IMG/VR virus record: IMGVR_UViG_3300034101_001526
Coordinates: 1 to 38,047 of that record
Strand: one strand, 5' to 3'
DNA length: 38,047 nt
Origin: a virus
The number at the start of each line of letters is the position of its first letter. The first letter of the stretch is position 1. Below, in pieces: positions 1-7,851 of this stretch. The notes under the pieces were generated by a model. The model did not search any database and was not told the DNA's origin. It was given only the letters and a program-made list of their open reading frames with translations. The position numbers and the translations under genes are program-made.

Positions 1-638
1 ACAAATTAAAAGAGCAAGAAGAAGTAGGAGCAGAAGTTTCACCTTCAAATCGTGAACAAGTAAATTACGATGTTGTAGTTACTCCTAAAGGCGTTTCTGT
101 AGAAGATACAGTTAAAGCTTTAGAGACATTAGATAACTACGGAATGTATATTTCTAACATGCGTAATAAACAATCAATTCAAAAAGCATTAGAAGATCAC
201 TTTGGTCCTGTTATTCCTGCTAAACGTAAGAAAATGGAAAAAGATCAAGGTTTTCCTTTTCCTGTTAAAACTAAAACAGCAATTGATGATTTTGTTAAGT
301 CACTTACTTCTAGACCTACATTATTAAAATATAAAGTTAAAGACGATACTATTGTTTTCCCTAAGTCAGGAAATCCAGCTAAAGACTTAACTAAAAAAAT
401 TATTGATGTGGTAATGAAAAGTGCTAAAATTGATTATTCAATATCTGAAAAAGAAACAGTAGATGAAATAACAGATAAATTAGATCAAGAAGCAAAAATA
501 TATTTCATGCAACAAGTTAAACAAGGTAAAATTAAAGAATTACCTAAAGATCCTAAAGCAGAATATATGAAAATTAAAATGTCTAAAGATAAATTAAAAG
601 AAATCATTAGAGAAAAGTTACAAAAACTTACTAAATAA
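1..638 (+). CDS. Partial tagged phage protein, 5' end outside window
   Basis: The reading frame is open from the first complete codon (base 3), so the internal ATG at 144 is probably not the start; about 211 residues are visible. The visible N-terminus is acidic and charged, the middle is lysine-rich with alternating hydrophobic residues, and the C-terminus is an amphipathic helix of the type KDKLKEIIREKLQKL. That helix resembles the N-terminal tags of many downstream genes, here placed at the C-terminus, and contains an I-R-E that would fit the prohead protease rule (I/L)-x-E. I do not recognise the family. Placement in the tagged cluster suggests a head-associated or packaged protein; this is inference. 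The next gene starts 2 nt after its stop. Confidence 0.7.
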   Translation, partial: KLKEQEEVGAEVSPSNREQVNYDVVVTPKGVSVEDTVKALETLDNYGMYISNMRNKQSIQKALEDHFGPVIPAKRKKMEKDQGFPFPVKTKTAIDDFVKSLTSRPTLLKYKVKDDTIVFPKSGNPAKDLTKKIIDVVMKSAKIDYSISEKETVDEITDKLDQEAKIYFMQQVKQGKIKELPKDPKAEYMKIKMSKDKLKEIIREKLQKLTK

Positions 639-640
639 AA

Positions 641-1213
641 ATGGCAGAATCAGTTTTAAAAAAAGAATTTAAAGAAAAAGATGTACAACGTCTTAGAAAT
701 ATAATTCAAGGTAAAGAAGACGAAAGAACAACTACTAGTATTGGATATACTAAAAAAGAAGAATTTCATGCTGAAGGTGATGTATGGGAAGAAGATGGAC
801 GTGAATGGACTATTAAAAACGGTATAAAACAAAATATAACTAAATTGGATAAAGCTAAAGCTCAAATCCATTTACCACTATTTTGCCCTGAATGTAGTAC
901 TATCATGAAACATAGATATGATAAACAATTCTATATTCAGTATAATAGATGTTTTAATTGCCAAGTAGTATTTGAAAGTGAAATAAAAGCAAAGGGATTG
1001 TGGGAAGAATATGAGAAAAATATATTAAATTCAGATATTGATAATTTAATTAAAGACTTTAGTATATGGATTGACGAGCAAATTGATACTAAATTAGAAT
1101 CATATATAACAGAGGCGGGTGATGTTGAGTCATGGAAAGGTTCAAATAAAGAACATTTATTAAAAAATAAAGAAACAGTAATTGAATATTTATCAAGTTT
1201 AAAGAAACATTAA
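641..1213 (+). CDS. Zinc-ribbon phage protein of unknown function
   Basis: This 190-residue protein has two CxxC knuckles at residues 82-85 (CPEC) and 104-107 (CFNC), a spacing typical of a zinc ribbon. Before the ribbon is a region rich in charged and aromatic residues (GDVWEEDGREWTIKNGIKQN), which I recall as conserved among uncultured marine phage proteins, without a known function. The C-terminal 75 residues are acidic and predicted helical. Unlike most neighbours it has no obvious capsid-targeting tag. A zinc ribbon suggests nucleic-acid binding or a scaffolding role, but nothing here fixes the function. It sits 2 nt after the preceding stop and is likely co-transcribed with it. Confidence 0.8.
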   Translation: MAESVLKKEFKEKDVQRLRNIIQGKEDERTTTSIGYTKKEEFHAEGDVWEEDGREWTIKNGIKQNITKLDKAKAQIHLPLFCPECSTIMKHRYDKQFYIQYNRCFNCQVVFESEIKAKGLWEEYEKNILNSDIDNLIKDFSIWIDEQIDTKLESYITEAGDVESWKGSNKEHLLKNKETVIEYLSSLKKH

Positions 1214-1214
1214 A

Positions 1215-1222
1215 TATTTATA
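1215..1222 (+). promoter_or_regulatory. Candidate late promoter TATTTATA
   Basis: Exact TATTTATA overlapping the region just after the stop of the zinc-ribbon gene, 14 nt before the ATG at 1237. It is one of about a dozen instances of this octamer placed just upstream of start codons. The promoter role is inferred from position and recurrence. Confidence 0.45.
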
Positions 1223-1236
1223 AAAAACATACAAGC

Positions 1237-1440
1237 ATGAGTAAATTTGATACTTACAAATATTTTAACCGCCGTCGTTTAGTTGAAAATAACGAGATGA
1301 TGGAAGAAGATATATTAGATCCAGTAATTAAATTTGATGTTAGTGAAAAACTATACAAAATATTAAAAGCTAACCCTGAATTATTAGATAATAATTTATC
1401 AACTTTTCATTTTAAGATAAACGACTTATTAAGTAAATAA
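1237..1440 (+). CDS. Small hypothetical protein with possible head tag
   Basis: A 67-residue acidic protein. The first 20 residues are basic (YKYFNRRR) and lead to LVENNE, which contains an L-x-E site like those cut by T4-type prohead proteases; the rest is acidic and predicted helical. It follows a TATTTATA box and lies 1 nt before the next gene. No homologous family recognised. I accept it as real because it fills the gap exactly, has its own upstream box and shares the neighbours' codon use. A role as a small packaged protein is inference. Confidence 0.65.
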   Translation: MSKFDTYKYFNRRRLVENNEMMEEDILDPVIKFDVSEKLYKILKANPELLDNNLSTFHFKINDLLSK

Positions 1441-1441
1441 T

Positions 1442-1795
1442 ATGGACGCTATACAACAAACAGCAGCTAAAAAATTACAAGCAATAAAACAATTAATTAA
1501 CGCTACTAATCAAGGTAATGTTAAATTTGTATTAAAAGGTAAATCTATTGATGATTTAGATCCTAATGTTGATTTTGTAGTTATTAATAAAATATTTGAT
1601 TTAGTTAAACCTAGACAAAATAACTTAAAAGAGCGTATTAAAAATATAGTAAATGAACTATTAATTGAAAAACTTTGCCCTAAAGGTGAAGCTTATCGTC
1701 AACGTAGATTAGCAGCGGGCGAAAAATCATCTGCTTATTTATCAGGCAGAGCTGTTAAAGTATGCAAAGGACAAATGTCTGGTAAGAAAAAATAA
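1442..1795 (+). CDS. Small basic phage protein with C-terminal Cys/Arg module
   Basis: A 117-residue protein in two parts. Residues 1-60 are mixed alpha/beta. Residues 60-117 are strongly basic and contain an internal tag-like helix (NIVNELLIEKL) followed by CPKGEAYRQRR and a second cysteine (C79 and C108). This Cys-flanked basic segment looks like a small DNA-binding or packaging-associated module that I recall from several marine phage proteins without an assigned function. An L-I-E sits just before it, so cleavage there by the prohead protease would release the basic tail. The stop overlaps the next ATG (TAATG). Function unknown. Confidence 0.75.
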   Translation: MDAIQQTAAKKLQAIKQLINATNQGNVKFVLKGKSIDDLDPNVDFVVINKIFDLVKPRQNNLKERIKNIVNELLIEKLCPKGEAYRQRRLAAGEKSSAYLSGRAVKVCKGQMSGKKK

Positions 1796-2067
1796 TGGAT
1801 AAATTAAAAAGTTTAGTACAAGAATCATTACGTGACTGGTTTAAAAAAGAAAAATGGGTACGTATAGACACTCAAGGTAATATAGCTGGTGAGTGTGGTT
1901 CTATGCCTAAAGGTAAACCAACACAACGTTGTTTACCATTAGCTAAAGCAAAACGCTTAACTAAAGCAGAACGTGCTGCAACAACACGCAAAAAAGTTGA
2001 GGGTAGTAAAAAAGGTAAACAATTTGTACCTAATACTGAAAAAGCTAAAGTTAAATTTAATAAATAA
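1795..2067 (+). CDS. Small basic tagged protein, likely nucleic-acid associated
   Basis: A 90-residue, lysine/arginine-rich protein. It begins with a tag-like amphipathic helix, MDKLKSLVQES, with V-Q-E at residues 7-9 close to the (I/L)-x-E cleavage rule. The remainder (WVRIDTQGNIAGECG, then RCLPLAKAKRLTKAERAAT) is a compact basic module with two cysteines that I remember as recurring in marine phage proteins annotated only as hypothetical. The composition suggests binding to packaged DNA. It overlaps the preceding stop by one base and ends directly before a TATTTATA box. Function is inferred from composition only. Confidence 0.75.
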   Translation: MDKLKSLVQESLRDWFKKEKWVRIDTQGNIAGECGSMPKGKPTQRCLPLAKAKRLTKAERAATTRKKVEGSKKGKQFVPNTEKAKVKFNK

Positions 2068-2075
2068 TATTTATA
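2068..2075 (+). promoter_or_regulatory. Candidate late promoter TATTTATA
   Basis: Exact octamer beginning one base after the previous stop codon and 16 nt before the ATG at 2092. Position and orientation match the other copies of this element. Confidence 0.45.
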
Positions 2076-2091
2076 ACATATATATAAAGAC

Positions 2092-2967
2092 ATGAATTCA
2101 AACAACACATTCGCTCGCATGCAAAAATTAGCGGGTATAATTAAAGAAAATCAAACAGAGTCATTATTTAAGTCATTATTTAAAGATAAAAAATTTAAAG
2201 GACTATCTCCATATTCTAAAGAAGAGGTAAAAAGTTACTTAAGTGTAGATGATGATTATGAAGATTGGGTAGAACTTGCTTTTACAAATGGATTTAAACT
2301 TGATGAGTTTGAAGATCAATGGTATGGCCCACTTAAAGAAAATAAAGAATCATATTACAAAGACGCTGAAAAAGATGACGCGGCACATATCGATGCTTTA
2401 GAAAAAGACATGAAAGATGATGCTAAACATACTAGCGAAGGCAAAATGACTAAATCTGATTTAAAAGCAAAAATCAAAGAAATGATTTTAGCTGAATTGA
2501 ATGAAGATTCAGACGAAGATGTGAATATAACAGACGCAGACAGTGCTTATGATCCATTAGCTGAAGCTAAAAAAGATGAAGAAGTTGAAGATGTAACAGT
2601 AGATGATACTGAAGTAGTTGACACTCCTGCATCAGATATGATGACTGGTGAATCAGCTGAAATATCAGGTATTCAATCTAACTTACAAGCAGCGTATGCT
2701 GAAGCAAAAGCCTTAGGTGATGAAAAATTAATCACTCAAATTGCTAATACAATTACTTATTTTACTAAAGCCCATATCTTAGATACAGCTCCAATTAATG
2801 AACAAATAAGTCCTGAAGCTATTGATAGAATGGAAGGATTAGCTAATATAAGACTTTTAAAAATGTTACATGATTCATTACGTATCTTAGGAACAGAATG
2901 GATGACAGAAGGATTTGAAAAAGAAGATGTAAAAGAATATATATCAAACTTTATAGATAATATCTAA
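2092..2967 (+). CDS. Double-tagged acidic phage protein, putative head-packaged
   Basis: A 291-residue protein. Residues 5-20 carry the second tag class ([15 protein letters not shown], with I-K-E), nearly the same as the tag at 7851 and the C-terminus of the scaffold protein. A second, different tag-like helix ([21 protein letters not shown]) lies internally near residues 119-140, so the protein looks like two tagged units fused. Between and after are acidic linkers ([11 protein letters not shown]) and a helical C-terminal domain. No enzymatic motif seen. It has its own upstream TATTTATA box and is followed 1 nt later by the next gene. Proposed role: internal head protein cut into at least two pieces; the cleavage sites are predicted, not shown. 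Confidence 0.8.
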   Translation: MNSNNTFARMQKLAGIIKENQTESLFKSLFKDKKFKGLSPYSKEEVKSYLSVDDDYEDWVELAFTNGFKLDEFEDQWYGPLKENKESYYKDAEKDDAAHIDALEKDMKDDAKHTSEGKMTKSDLKAKIKEMILAELNEDSDEDVNITDADSAYDPLAEAKKDEEVEDVTVDDTEVVDTPASDMMTGESAEISGIQSNLQAAYAEAKALGDEKLITQIANTITYFTKAHILDTAPINEQISPEAIDRMEGLANIRLLKMLHDSLRILGTEWMTEGFEKEDVKEYISNFIDNI

Positions 2968-2968
2968 T

Positions 2969-4336
2969 ATGAAACAATCCATTACTGAAAAAAAATTAAC
3001 TCCTAATGAATTAAAAAAACGTGAGGAAGTAATTAAAAAGCTTAAAGCTAATCGTTCATCATTAGTTAAACGATATGGTAAAGATGCTGAAAAGGTAATG
3101 TATGGTCGTGCTACTAATATAGCTAAAAAAACAGCAGAAAATATGAATAAAGATAAAGTAAGAGAAATGATTAAGAAGACTCTTATGTCTCCTGTAGAAG
3201 AAAAATTCTCAAAAGAATATGATAATGACCCTGCTTTAAAAGGTAAACAAAAATCTTTACCTGATGCTTTACAAAAAGCCATTATCAAAAAATCAACAAA
3301 TGAAGATATTGATTTAGGTCATCAAGATGATGAACCAGATATGTTAAAAGCATCTGTTTATCGTATAGCACAATACGCTGCTGGTTTATATAAAATGTTA
3401 AACAAGTATGATCAAATGGATCAGGAAGTTGATTTTCCTGATTGGTGGCAAGAAAAAATTCATCTAGCTGCTGATTATATGGATAAAGCTAAACATTATT
3501 TAGAATTTGAAGAAAAACAACCAGCTTTAGATGCTATGATTCAAGAAGCAAAAGATGAAGTTTTCAAATCAGAAGCAAAAGCAAATATTGATTCTGGATT
3601 AGTACAAAAAGTAGAACGATTTGTTAATGGTGTAGCTAAGTATTATAAGTATGATATTGAATCAGCTCTTTCAGCTATTAGAACTATTATTGGAGTTGAT
3701 GAAAATAAAGTAAACGAAGGAGTTAATGAAGAAGAAGCAGAAGCTAAAGACGCAGTAGATACAGTTACTATGGATGTACCTTTATTTATCCGTATGTTAG
3801 AATTCGCTCGTGAAGACGCTAAAGCAGATGTTGATTTACATGATGTAGCTGAAAAAGCTATTGAAATTAACAAAAGTAAAGAAACATTGTCAATGCAAGA
3901 CTATGAGTCTATAGTTCCAGCATCAGAATCAATGGATGAAGGTTTACCTAAAGGATTTTGGAAAAAAGAAACAGCTGAATTAGATGAATCATTTGAAAAA
4001 TTAGTTGGTAAATTAAAAAAACAAGGCAAATCAGAAAAAGCAGCTAAAGCAATTGCAGGAGCTGTTGCTCAATATAAAGCTAAAGGTGGAGGTAAAGGTC
4101 CAACAGCTAAACAAGCGGCTCGTTTAAAAGAAGAAATGTCTGATATTGATACATTAAAAACATATGTATCTAAATACACAGATAACGCAGATAAAGAAAT
4201 CTCAAAATATAAATTAGCAGGATTTCAAGCATTTTCAGAACCAGTAAAAATAGGTTTAAAAAGTGATATGGACTTTATAACATGGGTTCAAATGAAACAT
4301 GATAAAGACCAACTTAGAAGAGAAAAAGGAATATAA
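2969..4336 (+). CDS. Modular tagged phage protein, putative head-packaged
   Basis: A 455-residue mosaic. It opens with [15 protein letters not shown], which includes I-T-E at residues 5-7. Next comes a basic helical module ending in a tag-like [13 protein letters not shown], then a segment around residues 110-190 rich in Trp/Tyr and helices ([20 protein letters not shown]) that I recall from other marine phage proteins. An acidic linker follows, then a Gly/Lys-rich basic module ([32 protein letters not shown]) and a C-terminal helical part. I do not know the function of any module. The architecture suggests assembly by domain shuffling. The stop overlaps the next start (TAATG), so it is translationally linked to it. 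Confidence 0.8.
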   Translation: MKQSITEKKLTPNELKKREEVIKKLKANRSSLVKRYGKDAEKVMYGRATNIAKKTAENMNKDKVREMIKKTLMSPVEEKFSKEYDNDPALKGKQKSLPDALQKAIIKKSTNEDIDLGHQDDEPDMLKASVYRIAQYAAGLYKMLNKYDQMDQEVDFPDWWQEKIHLAADYMDKAKHYLEFEEKQPALDAMIQEAKDEVFKSEAKANIDSGLVQKVERFVNGVAKYYKYDIESALSAIRTIIGVDENKVNEGVNEEEAEAKDAVDTVTMDVPLFIRMLEFAREDAKADVDLHDVAEKAIEINKSKETLSMQDYESIVPASESMDEGLPKGFWKKETAELDESFEKLVGKLKKQGKSEKAAKAIAGAVAQYKAKGGGKGPTAKQAARLKEEMSDIDTLKTYVSKYTDNADKEISKYKLAGFQAFSEPVKIGLKSDMDFITWVQMKHDKDQLRREKGI

Positions 4337-4800
4337 TGACTAGCAACGAATTAAAAGATAGAATACGTGTACTTGTAAAACAAGTATATAAAACCACTTC
4401 TAAAGTTGACTTAGATACTCAACAAGATATTTCTTTAGATTTGGATAAGTTTCCTATTTTAAGTAAATTTCCTACATTAAGAGATGCTATAGTTCAAGTA
4501 TTAACATCACAATATAAAGATTTTGTAGCTGATATACAGTGGGTAGCACCAAAACCAACTACTTTTAAAATTGTATTAGCTAATAATCAATTCTTTTACT
4601 TAATATATGACGAGATAACTTGGATATGTAAAGTAGAAGGTAAAAAATACTGGTTAAACGACATAAAAGATGAAGGTAGAGCTACTGAAGCTATAGCAAG
4701 AATATTAACATATGGTGCTTCTAAAAACGCTACTTCTTCATTTAAAGATTCATCAGAAGAAGCAGCGGCTACAGAAACAGCACCTGAACCTGAAGTATAA
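4336..4800 (+). CDS. Conserved phage hypothetical protein
   Basis: A 154-residue protein with an N-terminal helix (SNELKDRIRVLVKQVYK) resembling the cluster's tags but without an (I/L)-x-E site, so processing is not predicted. The centre (FPILSKFPTLRDAIVQVLTSQ, then VAPKPTTFKIVLANNQFFYLIY) alternates hydrophobic and polar residues and probably forms a small alpha/beta domain. The last 20 residues are Ala/Glu-rich and likely disordered. I recall similar short proteins in marine phages but no assigned role. It overlaps the previous gene by one base and is followed 2 nt later by the nuclease-like gene. Confidence 0.75.
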   Translation: MTSNELKDRIRVLVKQVYKTTSKVDLDTQQDISLDLDKFPILSKFPTLRDAIVQVLTSQYKDFVADIQWVAPKPTTFKIVLANNQFFYLIYDEITWICKVEGKKYWLNDIKDEGRATEAIARILTYGASKNATSSFKDSSEEAAATETAPEPEV

Positions 4801-4802
4801 TT

Positions 4803-5768
4803 ATGAGTCCAATTGAAAAATTTTTAAAACAATATTCTTATAAATTTCCTAAAGGATATCCTGACATGAAGAATGAGCAGGATATTTTATTAATGGAACA
4901 AATATTAAAAGAATTAAATATAAATATAAATGAAGCGGGTTCTTCAGAAATTTATAATAAAATAATAGAAAAAAAATTAGGTTCTTTTCCTACTCCTAAA
5001 GGAGACTATAAATTAGGAGTTAATGTTAATTTACAAGGTGAAGATGCTAAAATTTTTAAAGAATTATACCCAATATCTCCACCAAAGTCAGGTCAAGAAG
5101 ATTCAGAAGTAGGTAGTAAAGGTTCAGGTAATGGAGAAATAGCCATGTATTGGTTATTAAGTAAAAATTATACTGTAGTTGATGGCCGTGGAGGAGGAAA
5201 ACCAGATTTATATGTTAATAATATTGGTGTAGAAGTTAAAGCATACAGTACTAAAAAAATTACTTTAGGTAGATTTAGTTCAGACGCTAATAATTTAAGT
5301 TTATTAAATACATTATTTGGATTAAATTCATTAGTATCATCTTTAGAAAAAGATAGTGCTAAATCTAAAAAATCTAATCCATTAAACTTTACTAAATCTG
5401 ATATCATTGACGCATTTGAAAGTCTTAGAGATTTTAGCGCAAGTTCAGAATTAAGAGAATTATCATCTAGATATCAATTAATTAAAAATATATTTGATAA
5501 AGTAGATGAACTTATAGGTAAATTAAATCTATCTAGTGACTTTTCAGTTGATGAAGCCGCAGCTAATATGGTTAAAAGTATTATATCTTCTAAAATTAAA
5601 GAAAAACCAGGCGATGGTGGATATATAGTAAATGTTACTGAAAATGGTGATATTAAATATATTCAAGTTACCCAAGATAAATTAACAAAAGCTGATTCTG
5701 ATGTAATTTTAAACAATTCAGCGATAAACCAAGGAGCTATTATTATAAATCCAGACGCAATATTCTAA
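4803..5768 (+). CDS. Tagged PD-(D/E)XK nuclease-like protein
   Basis: A 321-residue protein. Residues 1-44 are helical, with a basic FLKQYSYKFPKGYP segment and an I-N-E at 42-44 (ININEAGS) that fits prohead-protease cleavage. The central region has the signature of the PD-(D/E)XK fold: an upstream glutamate at 112 (NGEIAMYW), then GGGKPDLYV with D135 and IGVEVKAY with E144 and K146. The rest is helical, with a beta-rich C-terminus. A metal-dependent DNA endonuclease is the likely activity. If the tag is real, the enzyme would be packaged in the head and could act on host DNA or a defence plasmid at infection; that is inference. Alternatives are a Holliday-junction or packaging-related nuclease. 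Confidence 0.72.
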   Translation: MSPIEKFLKQYSYKFPKGYPDMKNEQDILLMEQILKELNININEAGSSEIYNKIIEKKLGSFPTPKGDYKLGVNVNLQGEDAKIFKELYPISPPKSGQEDSEVGSKGSGNGEIAMYWLLSKNYTVVDGRGGGKPDLYVNNIGVEVKAYSTKKITLGRFSSDANNLSLLNTLFGLNSLVSSLEKDSAKSKKSNPLNFTKSDIIDAFESLRDFSASSELRELSSRYQLIKNIFDKVDELIGKLNLSSDFSVDEAAANMVKSIISSKIKEKPGDGGYIVNVTENGDIKYIQVTQDKLTKADSDVILNNSAINQGAIIINPDAIF

Positions 5769-5773
5769 TAATC

Positions 5774-6427
5774 ATGAATAAATTAAAAAAACTTATAACA
5801 GAAGTATTATCTAATTATCAAACATTAGATTCATGCAAATCTTGCAATAAACCGCCTATACTGGTAGAATCTAAGCAGTACGATTTCGCGATATCAGAGG
5901 CAATGCGTTACCATATAGACAGTAAACTTCAGCTTACTGAGAATATATACCGTCCAGGTAGTATAGCTCACGCTAAATTATTAACTGAGGCAAGAATATT
6001 ATGGACTAAAGGTATAATTGAATTATACGATATAGATAAAAAATTATTTGAAAATACAGATATTGGAAGATGGGATAAATACGAAGGTCAATTTGTACCT
6101 TTAGATTTACCTATGATGGAAATATTAACTGAAGCTGAATACCAAGGTAAAGATGTAGATTTAGGAAAACCAAAACGTGGTGGATCTAAAAAATTCTATG
6201 TTTATGTTAAAGATCCTAAAACTAAAAAAGTTAAAAAGGTATCATTTGGTATGGCTGGTGGAGGTTTACGTGCTAAATTAAATAATCCTAAAGCACGTAG
6301 AGCATTTTCTGAAAGACATAATTGTCCTCAGAAAAAAGATAAAACTAAAGCATCATATTGGTCATGTAGATTACCAAGATACGCTAAATTATTAGGATTT
6401 AAAACAACATTCACTGGATACTGGTAA
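5774..6427 (+). CDS. Tagged mosaic phage protein with C-terminal basic Cys/His module
   Basis: A 217-residue protein beginning with the tag MNKLKKLITEVLSN (I-T-E at 8-10), followed by a CxxC pair at 21-24 (CKSC). The middle is acidic and helical. The last 85 residues form a separate basic module, with a beta-rich FYVYVKDPKTKKVKKVSFGM followed by ARRAFSERHNCPQ and SYWSCRLPRYAK, giving H182, C184 and C198 as potential metal ligands. I recall this RHNC...SYWSC module from phage structural proteins, function unknown. Bases about 5840-6000 look slightly richer in G+C than neighbouring genes, perhaps a mosaic join. A TATTTATA box begins at the base after its stop. Confidence 0.78.
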   Translation: MNKLKKLITEVLSNYQTLDSCKSCNKPPILVESKQYDFAISEAMRYHIDSKLQLTENIYRPGSIAHAKLLTEARILWTKGIIELYDIDKKLFENTDIGRWDKYEGQFVPLDLPMMEILTEAEYQGKDVDLGKPKRGGSKKFYVYVKDPKTKKVKKVSFGMAGGGLRAKLNNPKARRAFSERHNCPQKKDKTKASYWSCRLPRYAKLLGFKTTFTGYW

Positions 6428-6435
6428 TATTTATA
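6428..6435 (+). promoter_or_regulatory. Candidate late promoter TATTTATA, very close to ATG
   Basis: Exact octamer starting immediately after the previous stop and only 3 nt before the ATG at 6439. If transcription starts about 6-8 nt downstream of the box, the mRNA would begin at or inside the start codon, which would imply a leaderless or re-initiating message. Confidence 0.4.
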
Positions 6436-6438
6436 ATC

Positions 6439-6711
6439 ATGAAAAAATCAGAACTAAGACAACTTATTAAAGAAGAAATAAGTAAAATATTAAAAGAATC
6501 TATAGTAGATGATTTTAGAAAAGATGTTGAAGCAGCAGGAGTAAAATATGCTCATGTTAATGCAGACGGAAATGATAAAATTAAAATTTATTTAGACGAT
6601 GAACCTAACAAAGAAATAAATATAATTAATAAAGTAGTTAGAACTAAATACCTTGGTAAATTAGCTAAAATGCGTTCTGAAGAAGACGTAGTAGTATTTA
6701 AAATAAAATAA
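6439..6711 (+). CDS. Small tagged protein, putative head-packaged
   Basis: A 90-residue protein with the clearest first-class tag: MKKSELRQLIKEEISKILKES, with I-K-E at residues 10-12. The remaining 70 residues (VDDFRKDVEAAGVKYAHVNADG, then KIKIYLDDEPNKEINI) look like a small alpha/beta domain. The first 39 bases match those of the next gene at 6714 except for one base, indicating recent duplication or exchange of the tag. The bodies of the two proteins differ. No known function. Confidence 0.78.
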   Translation: MKKSELRQLIKEEISKILKESIVDDFRKDVEAAGVKYAHVNADGNDKIKIYLDDEPNKEINIINKVVRTKYLGKLAKMRSEEDVVVFKIK

Positions 6712-6713
6712 TT

Positions 6714-7157
6714 ATGAAAAAATCAGAACTAAAACAACTTATTAAAGAAGAATACGCATCATCAAAAAAGGTATTAGCCATTGGTGGTGTATTAGTTATC
6801 AATCCTCAAGTTGCTAAAATGAAATACATTTTATCTGACGTTAGAGCTGTTTTAGGTGTTACTATTGTTAATAATAAAGAATATCAATCAGGTAATCCAT
6901 CATCAAAATATGAGTATGCTTACTTAGATATTAAAATTGATCCATCACCATTCCCTAAAGGATTAAATGATACAGCTAATATTGTAACTAAAGTAGAAAA
7001 AGATATTAAATCAATTCGTGGTGTAGTTACTTTTAAATTAAAAGAAAAAGCACGTGATGTTAAAACTTGGACTATATCAGAAACACCAGATCCTCAATCT
7101 GGTAAATCAGCTCCATACGGCTCAGGATACGCACCATTTAAAAAAATAAAATATTAA
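6714..7157 (+). CDS. Small tagged protein, putative head-packaged
   Basis: A 147-residue protein with the same tag as its upstream neighbour (MKKSELKQLIKEEYASS, I-K-E at 10-12), then an alpha/beta body (VLAIGGVLVINPQVAKMKYI, later YEYAYLDIKIDPSPFPKG) and a Gly/Ser/Pro-rich C-terminus (PDPQSGKSAPYGSGYAPFKK). Alternating valine and isoleucine strands suggest a ferredoxin-like fold, which is a guess. It starts 2 nt after the previous stop and its own stop overlaps the next ATG (TAATG). Proposed to be a mature head protein after tag removal; not demonstrated. Confidence 0.75.
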   Translation: MKKSELKQLIKEEYASSKKVLAIGGVLVINPQVAKMKYILSDVRAVLGVTIVNNKEYQSGNPSSKYEYAYLDIKIDPSPFPKGLNDTANIVTKVEKDIKSIRGVVTFKLKEKARDVKTWTISETPDPQSGKSAPYGSGYAPFKKIKY

Positions 7158-7594
7158 TGAGCAACTTTGATTTAAAAAAATATCTTAAAGAAGGTAAATT
7201 ATATGAAGCAGCTATGGCTTGCCCTTTACCTACTCAAGATTTAGAACTTAACACTAAAAATAGAGACTCAGCTATTAAAGCAGATTATATTAAATATGGT
7301 CCTTTAAATGTTGATGAACCTGGAGACTATTGGGAAGAATTAGCAAAACACTGGGATACAACAGTTGAAGCAGCTAAACAATCTTTATGCGCTAACTGTG
7401 CTGCGTTTGATATATCTCCAAGAATGGAAGACTGTATGCCTGGCCCACTATCAGACAATGATGGAAGATTAGGATATTGTTGGATGCATAGCTTTAAATG
7501 CCACTCAGCTCGTACTTGCAGAACATGGGCTAAAGGAGGTCCTATAGTTAAGGATGTTATATCTTATGATTGGCAAGAGCGTAAAGGAGAATGA
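7157..7594 (+). CDS. Cysteine-rich tagged phage protein, probable metal binder
   Basis: A 145-residue protein. The N-terminus (MSNFDLKKYLKEGKLYEA) is tag-like, with L-K-E at 10-12 and L-Y-E at 15-17. The body has eight cysteines: C22, C78, C81 (LCANC), C93, C108, C115, C121 and the pair-forming histidines H111 and H116 near GYCWMHSFKCHSARTC. This density suggests zinc or Fe-S binding or disulfides. The stretch LNTKNRDSAIKADYIKYGPL is one I recall as highly conserved in marine phages, but without a function. Its stop overlaps the next gene's start (ATGA). Confidence 0.75.
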   Translation: MSNFDLKKYLKEGKLYEAAMACPLPTQDLELNTKNRDSAIKADYIKYGPLNVDEPGDYWEELAKHWDTTVEAAKQSLCANCAAFDISPRMEDCMPGPLSDNDGRLGYCWMHSFKCHSARTCRTWAKGGPIVKDVISYDWQERKGE

Positions 7595-7851
7595 GGCCAT
7601 ATAAAGACATAGAAGTTACAGACAAATATATTATTCGTGAATTTAACGAAAATATAGATCCAATTGAACTAATGTGGCATCGTGATGATGAAGATAGAAC
7701 AGTTGAAGTAATAGGTAAAACAAATTGGAAACTACAACTTGAAAACCAATTACCGACTTCTATAAATCAACCAATATTTATACCAAAACACGAATGGCAT
7801 AGAGCTATTAAAGGTACAGGTACTTTAAAATTAAAGATATATAAATCATAA
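7591..7851 (+). CDS. Small cupin-like protein
   Basis: An 86-residue protein that is nearly all beta-strand by pattern. Histidines at 30 (ELMWHRDDED) and at 67 and 70 (PKHEWHRAI), with an acidic residue near 32-34, match the two-motif metal site of small cupins; GTGTLKLKIYK forms the last strand. Small cupins of this size occur in T4-like marine phages, though I cannot name a substrate. It has no head tag, unlike the genes on both sides. It overlaps its neighbours by 4 and 1 bases, so it is translationally coupled within the cluster. GGAG lies directly before the ATG, too close to be a standard Shine-Dalgarno. Confidence 0.7.
   Translation: MRPYKDIEVTDKYIIREFNENIDPIELMWHRDDEDRTVEVIGKTNWKLQLENQLPTSINQPIFIPKHEWHRAIKGTGTLKLKIYKS

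Noticed and set aside
144-146. ATG at 144 as the start of the first gene.
   Set aside because: The frame is open and looks coding from base 3, so the gene most likely begins before the window.
656-871. Antisense ORFs overlapping clear + strand genes (for example 656-871, 2944-3288, 3643-3873, 5168-5407, 21202-21624).
   Set aside because: All are mirror frames of confident genes with biased Phe/Ser/Leu composition and no promoter or start signals.
7775-7782. TATTTATA within the cupin-like gene.
   Set aside because: It encodes part of a beta-strand, is 68 nt from the next ATG and may be chance in AT-rich sequence; another coding copy is at 26969-26976.
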